Positions 1 to 10,971 of a DNA stretch of 64,000 bases are shown here, piece by piece. Below the pieces are notes generated by a model. That model had not been told where the DNA came from. It saw only the letters and a program-made list of their open reading frames with translations, and ran no database searches. The DNA is taken from the NCBI GenBank assembly GCA_030447275.1, contig JAUJPF010000004.1, positions 124,001-188,000 of the forward strand. Reading direction: 5' to 3'. Within the stretch, counting starts at the first letter, position 1. Every line of letters begins with the position of its first letter. Position numbers and translations under genes: made by a program. Source of the DNA: Solirubrobacteraceae bacterium. GTDB taxonomy: Bacteria > Actinomycetota > Thermoleophilia > Solirubrobacterales > Solirubrobacteraceae.

Positions 1-3000
1 CACCACGGGGGCCGACCACCGGACGGGCGACGGCGCCGGGATCATGCAGATCCCGACGCGTTCTTCCGCGAGGTCGTGGACTTCGACTGCCGCCCGCCGG
101 GTGCACGGCGTCGCCGTCCTCTTCCTCCCCGCGCGACGAGGCGCGCCGGCGCCTCTCGAGGACCTCATCGAGCTGAACGTCCGCGTCCCGAGGCCAGCGC
201 GCTCGGTTGGCACGCGACGTCCCGATCGACGAGGGCCCACGTCGGCGACACCGCCAACGCGACGACGCACGTCCGCCAGCTCTTCGTCGGCGCCGTCGGC
301 GTGCGCGGGCGCGAGCAGATGGCGTTCGAGCGCAAGCTCTACGTGATCCGGCATCGTCGAGCTGGCCGCCGGCTTCGACTTCTGCGCCGCCTCGTTCTCG
401 AGCCGGACCGTCGTGGAAGACATGCTCATCCCCGAGCAGCTGCGGCGCTTCTACCCCGACCTCCAGCACCCGGCGATCAGGCGCGCGCTCGCCCTCGTCC
501 ACTCGCGCTTCAGCACGAACACGTTCCCGAGCTGGCCGCTCGCGCATACCGCGTGATCGCCACGGCGGCGAGATCAACACGCTGATGGGCAACGTCCGCT
601 GGATGAGGGCCCGGGAGTCCAGAACTCACTCGAACTCTTTGGCGAGCGCGACCTGCGCAAGGTGATGCCGGTCCCGCCCCGGGAACTCCGACAGCGCGAC
701 CGCTGACGTGGCGTCCTCGAGCTGCTCATGCTCGCCGGGCGGTCGCTGCCGCGATCATGATGATGATCCCCGAGGCCTGGCAGGACCGCGACGACCTGCC
801 CGAGGACCTCAAGGGCTACGCGTTCCACTCGTGCTGATGGAGCCGTGGGACGCCCGGCGGGCGTCGCGTCGCCTTCACCGACGGATCGCTTTCATCGGCG
901 CGACGCTCGACCGCAACGGGCTGCGCCCCGGCCGCTGGGCCAGACGAGAAGGACGGCCGTCGTCCTCGGCTCCGAGCCGGCCTGCTCGAGCCGCACGAGA
1001 TCGAGCGCCTCGGCCGCCTCCAGCCCGGCAAGGCCTCTTCCTCGTCGACCTCGAGCAGGGGCGGATCGTCGCCGACGAGGAGGTCAAGGGCGCGGTCGCC
1101 ACCCAGCAGCCCTGCGGCGAGTGGTTCCAGCCGAACAGCGTCCCTTCTCCGACCTCTCCCGAGCCGGAGCCAGATCACGCTGACGGGCGTCGAGCCGACG
1201 CCTGGCGGCGTCAGCTCGCCCCGTTCGGCTACACGCAGGAGGACCTGCGGGTGCTCGTCGCGCCGATGGCCGCCCAGGGGCAGGAGCCGGTCAGGTCGAT
1301 GGGCAACGACAGCGCGCTGCCGGTGCTCTCGGACCACAAGCCGCGCTGTTCAGCTACTTCAAGCAGCTCTTCGCCCAGGTCACGAACCCGCCGACCCGAT
1401 CCGCGAGGAGATCGTGATGAGCCTCGGGACGAGGATCGGCGCCGAGCCTGGCCTGCTCGCCGAGTCGCCCGAGCACGCCACCAGCTCGTGATGGACCAGC
1501 CGATCCTGCGCAACGTCGAGCTCGAGACGCTGCGCCACGTCGACCACGAGATCGCCGCGGCGCCGCATCGACATCACGTGGCCGGTGGCCGAGGGCCCCC
1601 GACGGGCCGACGAAGCGGATCGCGGAGATCTGCGACGAGGCGTACGCGGCGATCGCGTACGGCGCGAACATCCTCATCCTGTCCGACCGGCGCGTGAGGG
1701 GGCGACCGCGCCGGCATCCCTCGCTGCTCGCCGTCGCCGCGGTGCACCACCACCTCGTGCGCGCGGGCACGCGCCTGCGCGCGAATGCTCGTGCTCGAGT
1801 CGGGCGAGCCGCGCGAGGTCCACCACTTCCGCGACGCTGATCGGCTACGGCTGCAGCGCGATCAGCCCGGCCTGCTGCTCGACTCGGTCGACGACCTCGT
1901 GGCCGAGGCGCATCCCCGGCGTCGAGGGCGGGCAGGATCGAAATCGCGCAGCACAACATCGTCAAGGCGATCGGCAAGGGGCTGCTCGGGACGATCTGCG
2001 AAGATGGGGATCTCCACGACGCAGTCCTACTGCGGCGCGCAGATCTTCGAGGTCGGGCTGGAGAAGGGCTGATCGACCGGCACTTCACCGGCACCGCGTC
2101 GCGCATCGGCATCGGGCTCGACGTCGCTCGCGCGCGAGACGCTCGACCACGCTCAGGCGTACCGCCGGCCACGAGGATCTCCTGCCGGTCGGCGGCGTCT
2201 ACGCGTGGCGCCGCGACGGCGAGCGCCGCATGTGGAACCCGGAGACGGTCTCGCTGCTCCAGCACGCGGTGCGCTCGCCGAACAGGAGCGCGCAGCAAGT
2301 ACGACGAGTACGCGCGGATCGTCAACGACGAGGCCACGAAGCGCTCGACGCTGCGGGCTCATGCGGATCCGCACCGACGGCACGACGCCGATCGACGTCG
2401 AGAGGTCGAACCCGCGTCGGAGATCGTCAAGCGCTTCGCCACCGGCGCGATGTCCTTCGGGTCGATCTCCACCGAGGCGCACGAGACGCTCGCGCAGGCG
2501 ATGAACCGTTTGGGCAGGCGGTCGAACACCGGCGAGGGCGAGGAAGGACCTGGTCCGCTTCGCCGACGACCGCCGCTCGGCGATCAAGCAGGTGGCCAGC
2601 GGGCGCTTCGGCGTGACGATCCACCTGAACAACGCCGACCAGCTCCAGATCAAGATGGCGCGGGGCGCGAAGCCCGGCGAGGGCGGCCAGCTCGGGCCAC
2701 AGGTCGACTCCTACATCGGGCGCATCCGCCACTCGACGCCGGCGTGGGGCTCATCTCCACCGCCGCCGCACCGACATCTACTCGATCGAGGACCTCAAGC
2801 AGCTCATCGACCTGCGCTGCTCGAACCCGACGCGTCGGTGTCGGTGAAGCTCGTGGCCGAGGTCGGCGTCGGCACGGTGGCCGCGGGCGTGGCCAAACGA
2901 ACGCCGACCACGTGCTGATCGCCGGCCACGACGGCGGGACCGGCGCGTCGCCGCTCTCGTCGATCCACTCCAGGCGTGCCGTGGGAGATCGGCCCTGGCC

Positions 3001-4344
3001 GAGACGCAGCAGACGCTGCTGCGCAACGACTGCGCAAGCAGATCACGGTCCAGACCGACGGGCAGCTGAAGACCGGGCGCGACGTCGCGATCGCCGCGAC
3101 GCTCGGCGCCGACGAGCCGCGGGTTCTCGACCCGCTCACGCTGATCGCGACAGGCTGCATCATGATGCGCCTGCCACCTGAACATGCCCGGTCAGGATGC
3201 GACGCAGGACCCGGGCACCGCGCCGGCGCTTCCAGGGCCAGCCCGAGCACGTCAACTTCTTCTTCGTCGCCGAGGAGCTGCGCGGGATCGCCAGCTCGCT
3301 CGGCATCCGCCGACTCGACGACCTCATCGACCGCGGCGACCTGCCAGGCCCGACGAGGCGATCGACCACTGGAAGGCGCGCGGCGTCGACCTGTCGCAGA
3401 TCCTCGCGTTCCCCGAGCTGGCCGACGGCGCGCCGCGTGCGGCGCGTCGAGCCGCCGCCCGCGGTGCTCGGGAACATCGACTGGGACCTCGTCGAGGGCG
3501 TCGCGGCCCGCGTTGGACGGCGGCGAGCCGGTGGCGTTCTCGCGCACGGTGCGCAATACGAACCGCTGCGTGGGCGGGATCCTGTCGTCGCACATCGCGC
3601 AGCGCCACGAGTTGGAGGGCTGCCCGACGACACGATCCGCGTCGACTTCGACGGCACCGCCAACCAGTCGTTCGGCGGCTGGCCGCCGGCGTGACGTTCC
3701 GCTGCACGGCGACGCCAGCGCAACTACACCGGCGGCGAGGCCTGAGCAGCAGGACATCGTCGACGGCCTACGTCCTCGGCCACGTACCGGCGGAGAGAAC
3801 GTCTGATCGGCAACGTCATTCTCTGGGGTGCGACGAGCGGCAAATGGTCGCACCGCGGAGCTGGCCGGCGGGCCGCTACGTGAGGAACTCCGGCGACAAG
3901 CCGTCGTCGAGGGCGTCGCGACGACCGGCTGCAGAAGTACATGACCGGCGGGCGCGGTGATCCTCGGCGGGACAGGCCGCTTCGCCGCAGGCGCGGGCGG
4001 CGACTTCGCTTCATCGTGTTGGACGAGACGGGACCTTCCGCTCGCGCCTGAACCCGACGATGCTCGACCAGCTCGAGGGCTGGTGAAGCAAGCGCGATGC
4101 GGTCCGCGCTGATCATGACGTCGAGCAGACCGGGTCGCCGGTGGGGCAGCAGGTGTCGACGAGTGGGAGACGCTGCGGTCGTGTTCGTGCAGGTCTTCCC
4201 CGCCGACAAGCGCGTCCTCGCCGAGCTGGCCGCCGAGGAGGCCGCGGCCACGAACGGCGGTGTGACCTACACCGCGACCGACGAGGAGCCCGACACCGTC
4301 GACGTCATCGGCGCGCCGCACCAGCGGCTCGAGAGGGCGAGTAG
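1..4344 (+). CDS. gltB: Glutamate synthase large subunit (5'-partial, heavily frameshifted)
   Basis: Large subunit of NADPH glutamate synthase, which makes two glutamates from glutamine and 2-oxoglutarate. The protein is recognisable through all three frames. Type-2 amidotransferase motifs lie in the first kilobase ([16 protein letters not shown] near 500-550, [19 protein letters not shown] near 570-620, [12 protein letters not shown] near 905-940). The FMN/synthase domain follows ([19 protein letters not shown] near 2440-2490, [18 protein letters not shown] near 2705-2755), then the 3Fe-4S region near 3150-3230 and the C-terminal GXGXG domain near 3600-4000. The N-terminal catalytic Cys lies before the window. 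Frame breaks occur every one to two hundred bases, with bases both lost and gained. This looks like sequencing error rather than decay, because motifs stay intact across all breaks. gltD follows directly. Confidence 0.9.
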
Positions 4345-4348
4345 CCCC

Positions 4349-5760
4349 GTGGGCGAGCTCGGCGGCTTCTTGAAGATCGAGCGGTCGGCGCCGCGCTACC
4401 GCGACCGTCGGGCCGCGTGAAGGACTACGTGTTCTCGTGTCGCGGCCCGCAGAAGAGATCTCGGCGCAGGGCGCGCGGTGCATGGAGTGCAGGATCCGTT
4501 CTGCCACAACGGCTGCCCAGGTGCGGCAACCTCATCCCCGACTGGAACGACCTCGTCGCCGATCGCTGGCACGACGCGATCCGCCAGCTCCACGCGACCA
4601 ACAACTTCCCCGAGTTCACCGGGCGGCTGTGCCCGGCGCCGTGCGCGGGCCGGCGTGCGTGCTCGAGATCCGCGAGGGCGACGCGGTCACGATCAAGCAG
4701 ATCGAGAACGCGATCATCGACCGGGCGTGGGAGGAGGGCTGGGTCGCCTCGCCGCCTTCGGCCGAGAGCGGCTTTGGCGTTGCCGTCGTCGGCGCACCCC
4801 GCCGGGGATGGCGGCCGCGCAGCCCCAGCTGCGCCGCGAGGGCGCATCGGTCGTGCTGTTCCCTGAGCGCGACGAAGGCCGCGAGCGGGCTCGATGCGGT
4901 TCGGCGTGCCCGACTTCAAGATCGAGAAGTGGGTCGTCGGCGGCGGGTGCAGCAGCTGCGCGACGAGGCGTCGAGGTCGCTGCGGCGTCGACGTCGGGGT
5001 GGACGTGACGGTCGAGGAGCTGCGGTCGGAGTTCGACGCGGTCGTGCTCTGCACCAGGTCGCGGTGCGCGCGACCTGCCGGTGCCGAGCCACGAGGCTCG
5101 AGGAGGTCCGCTTCGCGATGGACTACCTGTACGAGGCGGAACAGCGGTGGGTGGCCGACGGTTCGTCGCCCTCGATCTCGGCCGCGAGGCGAACGTCGTC
5201 GTCGTCGGCGGCGGCGACGCCGGCGCGGACTGCGTCGCCAACGCCGACCGCGGCGCGCTGTCGATCACGCAGCTCGAGCTGCTGCCCGAGCCGCCCGGCG
5301 CCCCGACGATCGGACGCCGTGGCCGCTGTGGCCGCAGAAGTACCGGCTGTCGTACGCGATGGAGGAAGGCGCAGGCGCTCGGCAGGGCGAGCAGGACTAC
5401 TCCGTCGCGACGACGCACTTCTCGGATGACGAGGCGGTCGCGTCGCCGCCCTGCACGCGACCCGCACCAACCCCGAGGACCCGTTCAGGCCGCCGCTGGA
5501 GGAGCAGTTCGCGATCAGGGCCGACCTCGTGCTCCTCGCGATGGGCTTCCACTGCACCCCGGAGCCGGCGCTGCTCGACGGGTTGGGCGAGAAGGACCGG
5601 CGAGGCAACGCCCACGCCCGGTCTGGACGTCGGTGCCCGGGTGTTCGCCATGGCGACGCCCGCCGCGGCGGTCGCTCATCGTCTGGGCGATCGCAGGCCG
5701 CCGGGCGGCCGGGATGGTCGGACCTTACCACCTCGGAACTTTGGAGCCGCGCGAGACTCA
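4349..5760 (+). CDS. gltD: Glutamate synthase small subunit (frameshifted)
   Basis: Beta subunit of glutamate synthase; it passes electrons from NADPH through FAD and Fe-S centres to GltB. A GTG start a few bases after the probable gltB stop gives [19 protein letters not shown]. Cysteine motifs for the N-terminal clusters are visible (CMECG...PFCHNGCP near 4475-4520, LCPAPC near 4627-4645), as are an FAD-binding GAGPAGMAAA-type motif near 4790-4815 (with indels) and an NADPH-binding GGGD.GADC motif near 5205-5230. The C-terminal LVLLAMGF motif is near 5525-5550. The 3' end is approximate because the frame keeps changing. It forms an operon with gltB. Confidence 0.88.
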
Positions 5761-5966
5761 TCCACGCCAGCAGCGTCAGGCCCGCCGACTCCGGCCCCGC
5801 GGGCCCGCCGCAGGGCCGCGCCGCCTGCAAGCCTCACCGAAGAGCGGTAGCCGCATCGGATGCACCAGACCGTCGCCGAAGGTCTCGATGCAGTTCTTCT
5901 CACGAACGCAGCGCTACGTTTCGCGGGCCCAGCAGTTGGTCTGGTGGCGGCGGGCAGGGGAAGCAG

Positions 5967-6430
5967 ATGCGAAGCACTACAAGGTCGATGTTCTGCGCGG
6001 CGGCGATGCTCGTCGCGCTGCTCTCCTCGCCGGCGACGGCGGGCGGCGGCTTCGGCGGTCAGCACCGGCGCGTGACGAAGGCGTCGAGTCGACGCCGTCA
6101 CGTCCGGCCGGCTCCCGTCGACCCGGGCTGGCGACCACCACGTACTACTGGGAGTACGGCACCCCGCCCCTTCGGCTCGCGCACGGCCGAGCGGGTCCGC
6201 GGGCAGGGGCGGCAACCCCGCCGCGTGGAGCTCCGCGTCGAGGGCCTCGCTGACCGCTACAACTACCGCCTCGTCGCGAGCAACCCGAGCAGTATGGCGA
6301 ACCGCACGGTCACCGCGCGGCGACAGCCGCTCAGCCTCCAGATCGCGCCGCCCCCAGCTTCGGTCGTCTGGGCGCGCCGTCGACGGTCATCGGCGCGCTC
6401 ACCGGCACCGGCAACGGCGAGCGCCGGGTC
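5967..6430 (+). CDS. Secreted protein with fibronectin-III-like segment, interrupted
   Basis: The ATG at 5967 opens a clear Sec signal peptide (MRSTTRSMFCAAAMLVALLS, then SPATAGGG). Across two or more frame breaks a segment follows of the kind TTTYYWEYGT...YGSRT, then VELRVEGLADRYNYRLVASN and TVTA. This is the pattern of extracellular fibronectin-type-III-like repeats common in actinobacterial cell-surface proteins. The reading is lost where the AT-richer block at about 6431 begins, so the natural C-terminus is unknown. No enzyme motif is visible; a wall- or matrix-associated role is inference. Confidence 0.5.
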
Positions 6431-6730
6431 GCCTGGTCTCTTCTGCCCAGTCTTTGCGGTCTTCGCTTTCCTTTTTTCATCTGGATCCCCTGTTGCGCAT
6501 ATCGTCTTTGCTGTGGGCGTTTATCGTCACGTTAATGGCGCGGTCGCGTTAATTACGTTTATCTCGATGGCGTTTTATCCTTCCGGGCGGTATTTTTTTC
6601 CAGGTGGCCATGTGGGGAATCTCACTCGTTCTTTGGAAGGTGGTGAGGGCCACCCATCCTCAGCCATCTGCTCCTGGGGGAGGCATAAATCTTCCTGCCC
6701 ACAGTCTCTGGTGATCCAGGTCCTTCCTCC
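6431..6730. other. AT-richer block of foreign composition
   Basis: About 300 bp whose base use is unlike anything else in the window. The left part (about 6431-6620) has T-runs and codons such as TTT, TTA and ATT that are almost absent elsewhere. The right part (about 6620-6725) is poor in CpG and reads like eukaryotic DNA. A BamHI recognition sequence lies at 6484-6489. One forward frame stays open through the block and would give a hydrophobic stretch, but I recognise no protein. It may be a chimeric join, vector or host contamination, or a small transferred segment. Confidence 0.55.
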
Positions 6731-7330
6731 CTACAGGCCGGAGGCGCGATCGCCCAGGGTCATCGCTGCCGCTTCGCGCGACATGCGGGATTCAAGGGCT
6801 ACCGGCGCATCATCGGCACCGTCGCCGAAGAAGCCGCCAAGCTGGCCCGGTACGACTCGCGGGCGACCTTCGAGAACCTGGACAGGCCTCGCTCGCCGAC
6901 AGGAGCAGGCTCTGCGGTACACCTCGGCGTTCGAACGGCGCAGATGGCGGGGGCTGCTCTGACTGCTGGCGCCACGCCATACCTCACTCTGATGTCGGCG
7001 TCGGCGACGGACGCGGTGCGGATATTGATGCTGATCGCGTGGATGCGGCGCAGTTTCTTCTCTCGCTGCTGTTCACTGCGGGCACTCGCCCTACCTCCTC
7101 ACGACTATCTGCAACCACGCTTGCGATCGCGGACGATGCGGCGCGGCGGCAACTTGAGCATGCGGGACGCGGCCGACGAGGCCGGCGGCGGCGTTCCCGC
7201 AGTGGGGGACCGAACTTACGCGCGGCAAGCGCGCGTCCAGCGCGTCAAGAGCCGATGGCCAGCTTGAGTTCTACGCGGGGATACCTCGCTACGGGCGGTC
7301 GCAGCGGCACGCGCTCTATTCCTACCGGTC
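6731..7330. other. Stretch with no assignable gene
   Basis: GC returns to the level of the rest of the window, and short coding-like pieces appear in two forward frames (for example GYRRIIGTVAEEAAKLARYD near 6800-6850 and DADRVDAAQFLLSLLFTAGT near 7030-7090). No continuous protein or known family can be reconstructed. It is probably coding sequence on the plus strand broken by indels of the kind seen in gltBD. I could not assign a function. Confidence 0.35.
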
Positions 7331-7648
7331 GTGGCGGCGATCTTGCCGGCGGCGCGGTTCACCATCGCGATCAACGAGGGCTGGGTTACGGACGCGGTGA
7401 TCGTCGCGCTGACAGTCGCCCTCGGCGTCATCTGGGTCCGGCTTCTATTCGCAGGCTGCCGCCATTGGCTGTATGTCCACCCGAAGGATCTGGTCGTCTC
7501 TCGTTGGCCGAGACGGTGGTCCCCACCCGCTTGGGGTTGGTGGTTCTACCGATGCGGAGCTCGAGACACGGTCTTGAGCCGCTTCTTCATCGAGCGCCGA
7601 GAGCGATGGCAAGAGGATCAAACCGCGACCGCGCGCGAGCACGGCTGA
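7331..7648 (+). CDS. Small membrane protein of unknown function
   Basis: A 105-residue open frame with a hydrophobic segment (TDAVIVALTVALGVIWVRLL) near residues 20-40, followed by a basic, Trp-rich region (YVHPKDLVVSRWPRRW) and a charged C-terminus. The layout suggests one membrane helix followed by a cytoplasmic PH-like tail, as in small bacterial PH-domain membrane proteins, but I cannot name a family. The upstream end may be wrong, since coding-like sequence precedes it in another frame and this region is indel-prone. Confidence 0.4.
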   Translation: MAAILPAARFTIAINEGWVTDAVIVALTVALGVIWVRLLFAGCRHWLYVHPKDLVVSRWPRRWSPPAWGWWFYRCGARDTVLSRFFIERRERWQEDQTATAREHG

Positions 7649-7689
7649 GCCATGCGTCCCCGCGGATTGCTCGTGCGCCGAATACGGCT

Positions 7690-8081
7690 TATGGGCCGCT
7701 GCCGGTCGCGGGTCCTGGACGCCGGGCTCGCTGGCATCTTGCTGTTCAAGCGTCCTCTCGCCGAAGCCGCTCCGGCGGGCGCGCCGCGCCCCGCCGGGAC
7801 GGGCACTTCCGTGCGGCGCTCGCCGCCGCCGATTCTTCCATCACCAGCCCCCCGGACCTGCGCGCAGATCGAAGTCGCCGACCGACTTGGCCTCCTCCTC
7901 GACCGGCGGCTCGCCATCGTGCACCTCCAGGGTCAGTGGGCGTCCTCGGGGTCGAACATCGCGCCCCGGGGCGGGACGAAGGTGACGCCACCTGAGCGCG
8001 ACAGGTCAGGCATTCTCCGGAAGCCGCTTCGACGTACTCGTCGAAGTCCTCCAGACCACTCGTAGTCGCGTCGAACAGCAT
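7690..8081 (-). CDS. Hypothetical protein, frameshifted
   Basis: Starting from an ATG at 8081, the minus strand reads MLFDATTSGLEDFDEYVEAA. After one frame change it continues RMPDLSRSGGVTFVPPRGAM, FDPEDAHPLTLEVHDG and, after another, LVMEES and ERRTEVPVPAGR. The acidic, proline-punctuated composition and good codon bias indicate a real small protein of roughly 120-130 residues. I do not recognise the family. The downstream end is an estimate. Confidence 0.35.
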
Positions 8082-8226
8082 CACGCCTGATGCCACCAGC
8101 AGAACCGGTGTTCGGGCGGCGCTGCAGTGACATGGTCGGTTCCTACCCGGCCCTCTCATTGCCGCTGCGGACGACGAGCAGCGGCGAGTGCAGATTTGAG
8201 GCTGAACGTGTCGGCGGCCTGACCGC

Positions 8227-9509
8227 TCAATACAGCAAGTACGGCGCGCGCCTCGCCCGCCACGCCCGGATCGACAGCGCCTCGGCGGCGAGGATCCGCT
8301 CGAGCGACCAGCCAGCGTCCACCCGGCGGCGCAGCACAGGCGCGCCGACCACGGCGTCCGTGACCGCCCCACCCTGAAGCCAACGAAAGCGCGGCGATCG
8401 CCGGAGCTTCAGCAGCAGCCCGAGGCCGACCTCGTGCCGTTGACCGCCCGGTCGCCGCGCGGGTGGAGCAGCGCGCCGCGGCAACGGCGGCCGAGGAACT
8501 TCGGTTCCCTGGCGCTCGGCACCGGGCGGGGACGACGGTCACCGGCGTGGCCGGGATGCCGAGCTTCGAGGCGCGCGCGGCGAGGTCGCGCCGGTCCAGC
8601 CACGGCGCGCAGAGCATCCGATACGAGCGCCTCGTACCCCGCCGACGGAGACGACGGTTCCCTCGAAGAGCGCAAGGCCCGGATAGGTCAGCGCGGCCTG
8701 TGGGGTCTTCAGGCCGGGAGGGCGGCGTCCACGGACGGCCGGTCTGCGTCCAGGTCATGTCCCGGCGCCAGCCGCGCATGCGGATCACCGTCAGCTTCGC
8801 TCGCGGGCGGCTGTGCGCGTTGACGTAGCGGGCCATCTCCCCGCTGGTCAGCCGTACACCAGCGGCCCCGGGGCGGTGGCCACGAAGGTCGGCGGGCCGC
8901 GGCGGACCGGCCCGGCGACGAGCTCGCCGCCGAGCGGGTTCGGGCGGTCGAGGACCACGAACGGCACGCCGGCCAGGCGGCCGCGCGCAGCGCGAGGATC
9001 TCCGTCGAGACGTAGGTGTAGAACCGCACGCCGACGTCCTGGAGGTCGTAGACCAGCGCGTCCAGGCCGCGAAGGTCGCGCGCGGTCGGCGCGTAGTGCT
9101 CGCCGTACAGGCTGACGACCGGCACCCCGAACGCGCGGCTGTCGCCCTGGCGGGCCAGCTGGCGGCGCCTCGCCGCGGTAGCCGTGCTCGGGCGAGAACA
9201 GACGCACGACACGGACGCCGTGCGCGCAGCGCCCGCACGGACGGCCGGCCGTCGCTGGTCACCGAGGCGGCGTTGGCGATCGAGGCCCACCCGCAGGCCG
9301 CGCAGCCGCCGGCCGGCAGGCGACGACGCCAGCTCCTCGGCGCCGACGCGCACCGTCGGCGTCGACGCCGGTGCCGGGGCGCGATCGGCGGTCGAGGGCG
9401 ACGCGTGGCCGACAGGCTCGTCGTCGTCCCAGGCCGTGTCGCCGCCCTGCTGCCCGCCGCAGCCGGCGGCCAGTACCGCAGCGCAGGCGACGATCGACAG
9501 GCGGGGCAC
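8227..9509 (-). CDS. NamZ-like exo-beta-N-acetylmuramidase (DUF1343) lipoprotein, frameshifted
   Basis: The start at 9509 gives a lipoprotein signal peptide ([19 protein letters not shown]) with lipobox LAAGC. After a short Ala/Pro linker come the family blocks in order: [87 protein letters not shown] and a C-terminal [10 protein letters not shown]. This order is diagnostic of the DUF1343/NamZ family, which removes terminal N-acetylmuramic acid from cell-wall fragments. Several single-base frame breaks separate the blocks. Expected location is the outer face of the cytoplasmic membrane, in wall turnover; a NagZ-like lipoprotein at 27.9-29.0 kb would be a functional partner. Confidence 0.75.
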
Positions 9510-9687
9510 CCTCGCGAACCTGGCCAGGGCCGCGGATCGCGGCGACCGAGGTCGCCATACCGGCCCGCTACGCGACCAGCCCCTCGGTCGTTGACCCGCT
9601 CGACCTTGTGCGGCGCCCCGATCGTGTCGTCGACGGTCAGGGGACGGTGGTCTCGATCGAGCTCAGGCGCCGCCGCCGGCTGCCAGT

Positions 9688-10190
9688 TCAGCCGTGCCGG
9701 CGGTAGTGCGGCCCGACGATGCCGTTGCTGAACTCGGTGCTGGGACCAGGTCGAGCCGGTAGTTCTTGAGGTCGCCGTCGAACAGCCGGGTTCCCTCGCC
9801 CGCGACGTAGGGTGCAGATCCAGGCGGAACTCGTCGAGCAGGTCGAGTTGCGCGGGCGACCGCCAGAAGCTGGCGCCGCCACAGACCACGATGTGCCGTC
9901 GCCGCCTCGTTGAGCTTGTCGATCTCCGATGCCGTGTCGTAGGCGGCGATGGTGGTGTTGGCCCACTCGGCCGTCCTCAGCGTCCCGGAGAAGACGACCT
10001 TGCGCGCGGCGTTCATGATGCCGGTGAACGGGTGGTCGGCCGTCGGCAAGGCGGACCGGCGGGACGGCGTCCGCCGCCCCCTCTCTCCACGCCCATGTAT
10101 GCCGCCCAGGGGCTTGAAAGCAAGCTCCGGGGGTGCCCCCATGATCGCCCGCCCCACGCGGGAACCGACGGAGATGAGGGCAGCGAGATG
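9688..10190 (-). CDS. RibD/dihydrofolate-reductase-like family protein, frameshifted
   Basis: The minus strand shows the C-terminal two thirds of the stand-alone DHFR-like family: FTGIMNAARKVVFSGTLRTA, EWANTTIAAYDTASEIDKLN, then after frame changes IVVCGGASFW-type residues, LLDEFRLDLHP, YVAGEGTRLFDGDLKNYRLD and a terminal IVGPHYRRHG. These proteins share the RibD C-terminal nucleotide-binding fold and are probable NADPH-dependent reductases of unknown substrate. The N-terminal third (near 10090-10190) cannot be read cleanly, so the start is approximate. It is divergent from the monooxygenase remnant at 10188. Confidence 0.6.
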
Positions 10191-10595
10191 CGTTCGACGG
10201 AGCACGCCGTGGTGATCGCCGGAGGCGCCCGGCCGGCCTGGTGCTGGCGGCCGAGCTGACGTTGGCGGGGTCGACGCGCGGTCGTCGCGCGGCGCGCCAC
10301 CCAGGACCTCCCCGGCTCGCGCGGCGGTCTGCGCTCGCGCACCATCGAGGTCCTCGACCAGCGCGGGATCGCCGACCCGCTTCCTCGCAGTGCCAGGTCG
10401 CCCAGGTCCAGGGCTTCGCGGCGCACCGCCGAACACAACGACGGCCAGTGGGAGCTCCCGGTGCTCGGCGCGGTTCCCGCCCCCACCGCCGTCCTCATCC
10501 GCCCCGACGGGCACGTCGCCTGGGTGGGCGACGGCACGGACGACGGACTCCGCGACGCGCTCACGACCTGGTTCGGACCGCCCGCCGCCGCGTAG
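10188..10595 (+). pseudogene. FAD-dependent aromatic monooxygenase remnant (middle missing)
   Basis: The ATG at 10188 begins MRSTEHAVVIAGG, which after one missing base continues into the GGGPAG flavin-binding motif, LVLAAELTLAG and LRSRTIEVLDQRGIAD. This is the N-terminus of PheA/TfdB-type aromatic hydroxylases. Within about 75 bases the reading jumps to the extreme C-terminus of the same family (WELPVLGAVPAPTAVLIRPD, then GHVAWVG and LTTWFGPP). Family members are near 480-550 residues; only about 130 codons are present, so roughly 350-400 internal residues are missing, including the GD flavin motif. It may be true decay or an assembly collapse. Confidence 0.6.
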
Positions 10596-10604
10596 CCTCC
10601 TCCC

Positions 10605-10966
10605 ATGGCTGCCATCGAACGACTCGACTTCCTCGGCGTCCCCACCCAGGACCCTGAGCGCTCCCGCACCTTCTACCGCGACGTCCTGGGGCTGCGCCCC
10701 GACGAGCACGCCGACTGGGAGCAGTGGGCCGGCGACACGTGCTTCGCGATCTGGGAGCCCGAGAAGCGGGCATGCCGTTCACCGCCCAGCAAGGCAACCC
10801 GTGGCCGCTGGGCTGCGACGACGTCGCCGCGACGCGCGCGGCGCTCGAGGCCAGGGCGTCCAGTTCTTCGGCGACACCTTCGACACGGGCGTCTGCCACA
10901 TGGCGATCTTCGTCGACCCCGACGGCAACCAGCTCATGCTGCCGCCGGTACGCACCGTACGAGTAG
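10605..10966 (+). CDS. VOC-superfamily (glyoxalase/bleomycin-resistance fold) protein, frameshifted
   Basis: ATG at 10605, nine bases after the preceding stop. It reads MAAIERLDFLGVPTQDPERS and RTFYRDVLGLRPDEH, and after frame breaks GMPFTAQQGNPWPLG, CHMAIFVDPDGNQLML and a terminal RRYAP. One complete beta-alpha-beta-beta-beta pair is expected for a protein of about 120 residues, which fits a half-size VOC protein acting as a dimer. Substrate unknown. Two or three indels are present. It sits in the same direction as the LigD gene that starts six bases after its stop. Confidence 0.65.
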
Positions 10967-10971
10967 GGCTC

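Noticed and set aside
6431-6730. AT-rich block as a prophage or IS remnant
   Set aside because: No transposase, integrase, terminal inverted repeats or target duplication can be seen; composition alone is not enough.
9184-9731. Plus-strand frames over the NamZ-like gene
   Set aside because: Shadows of the minus-strand lipoprotein gene, low-complexity Arg/Ala.
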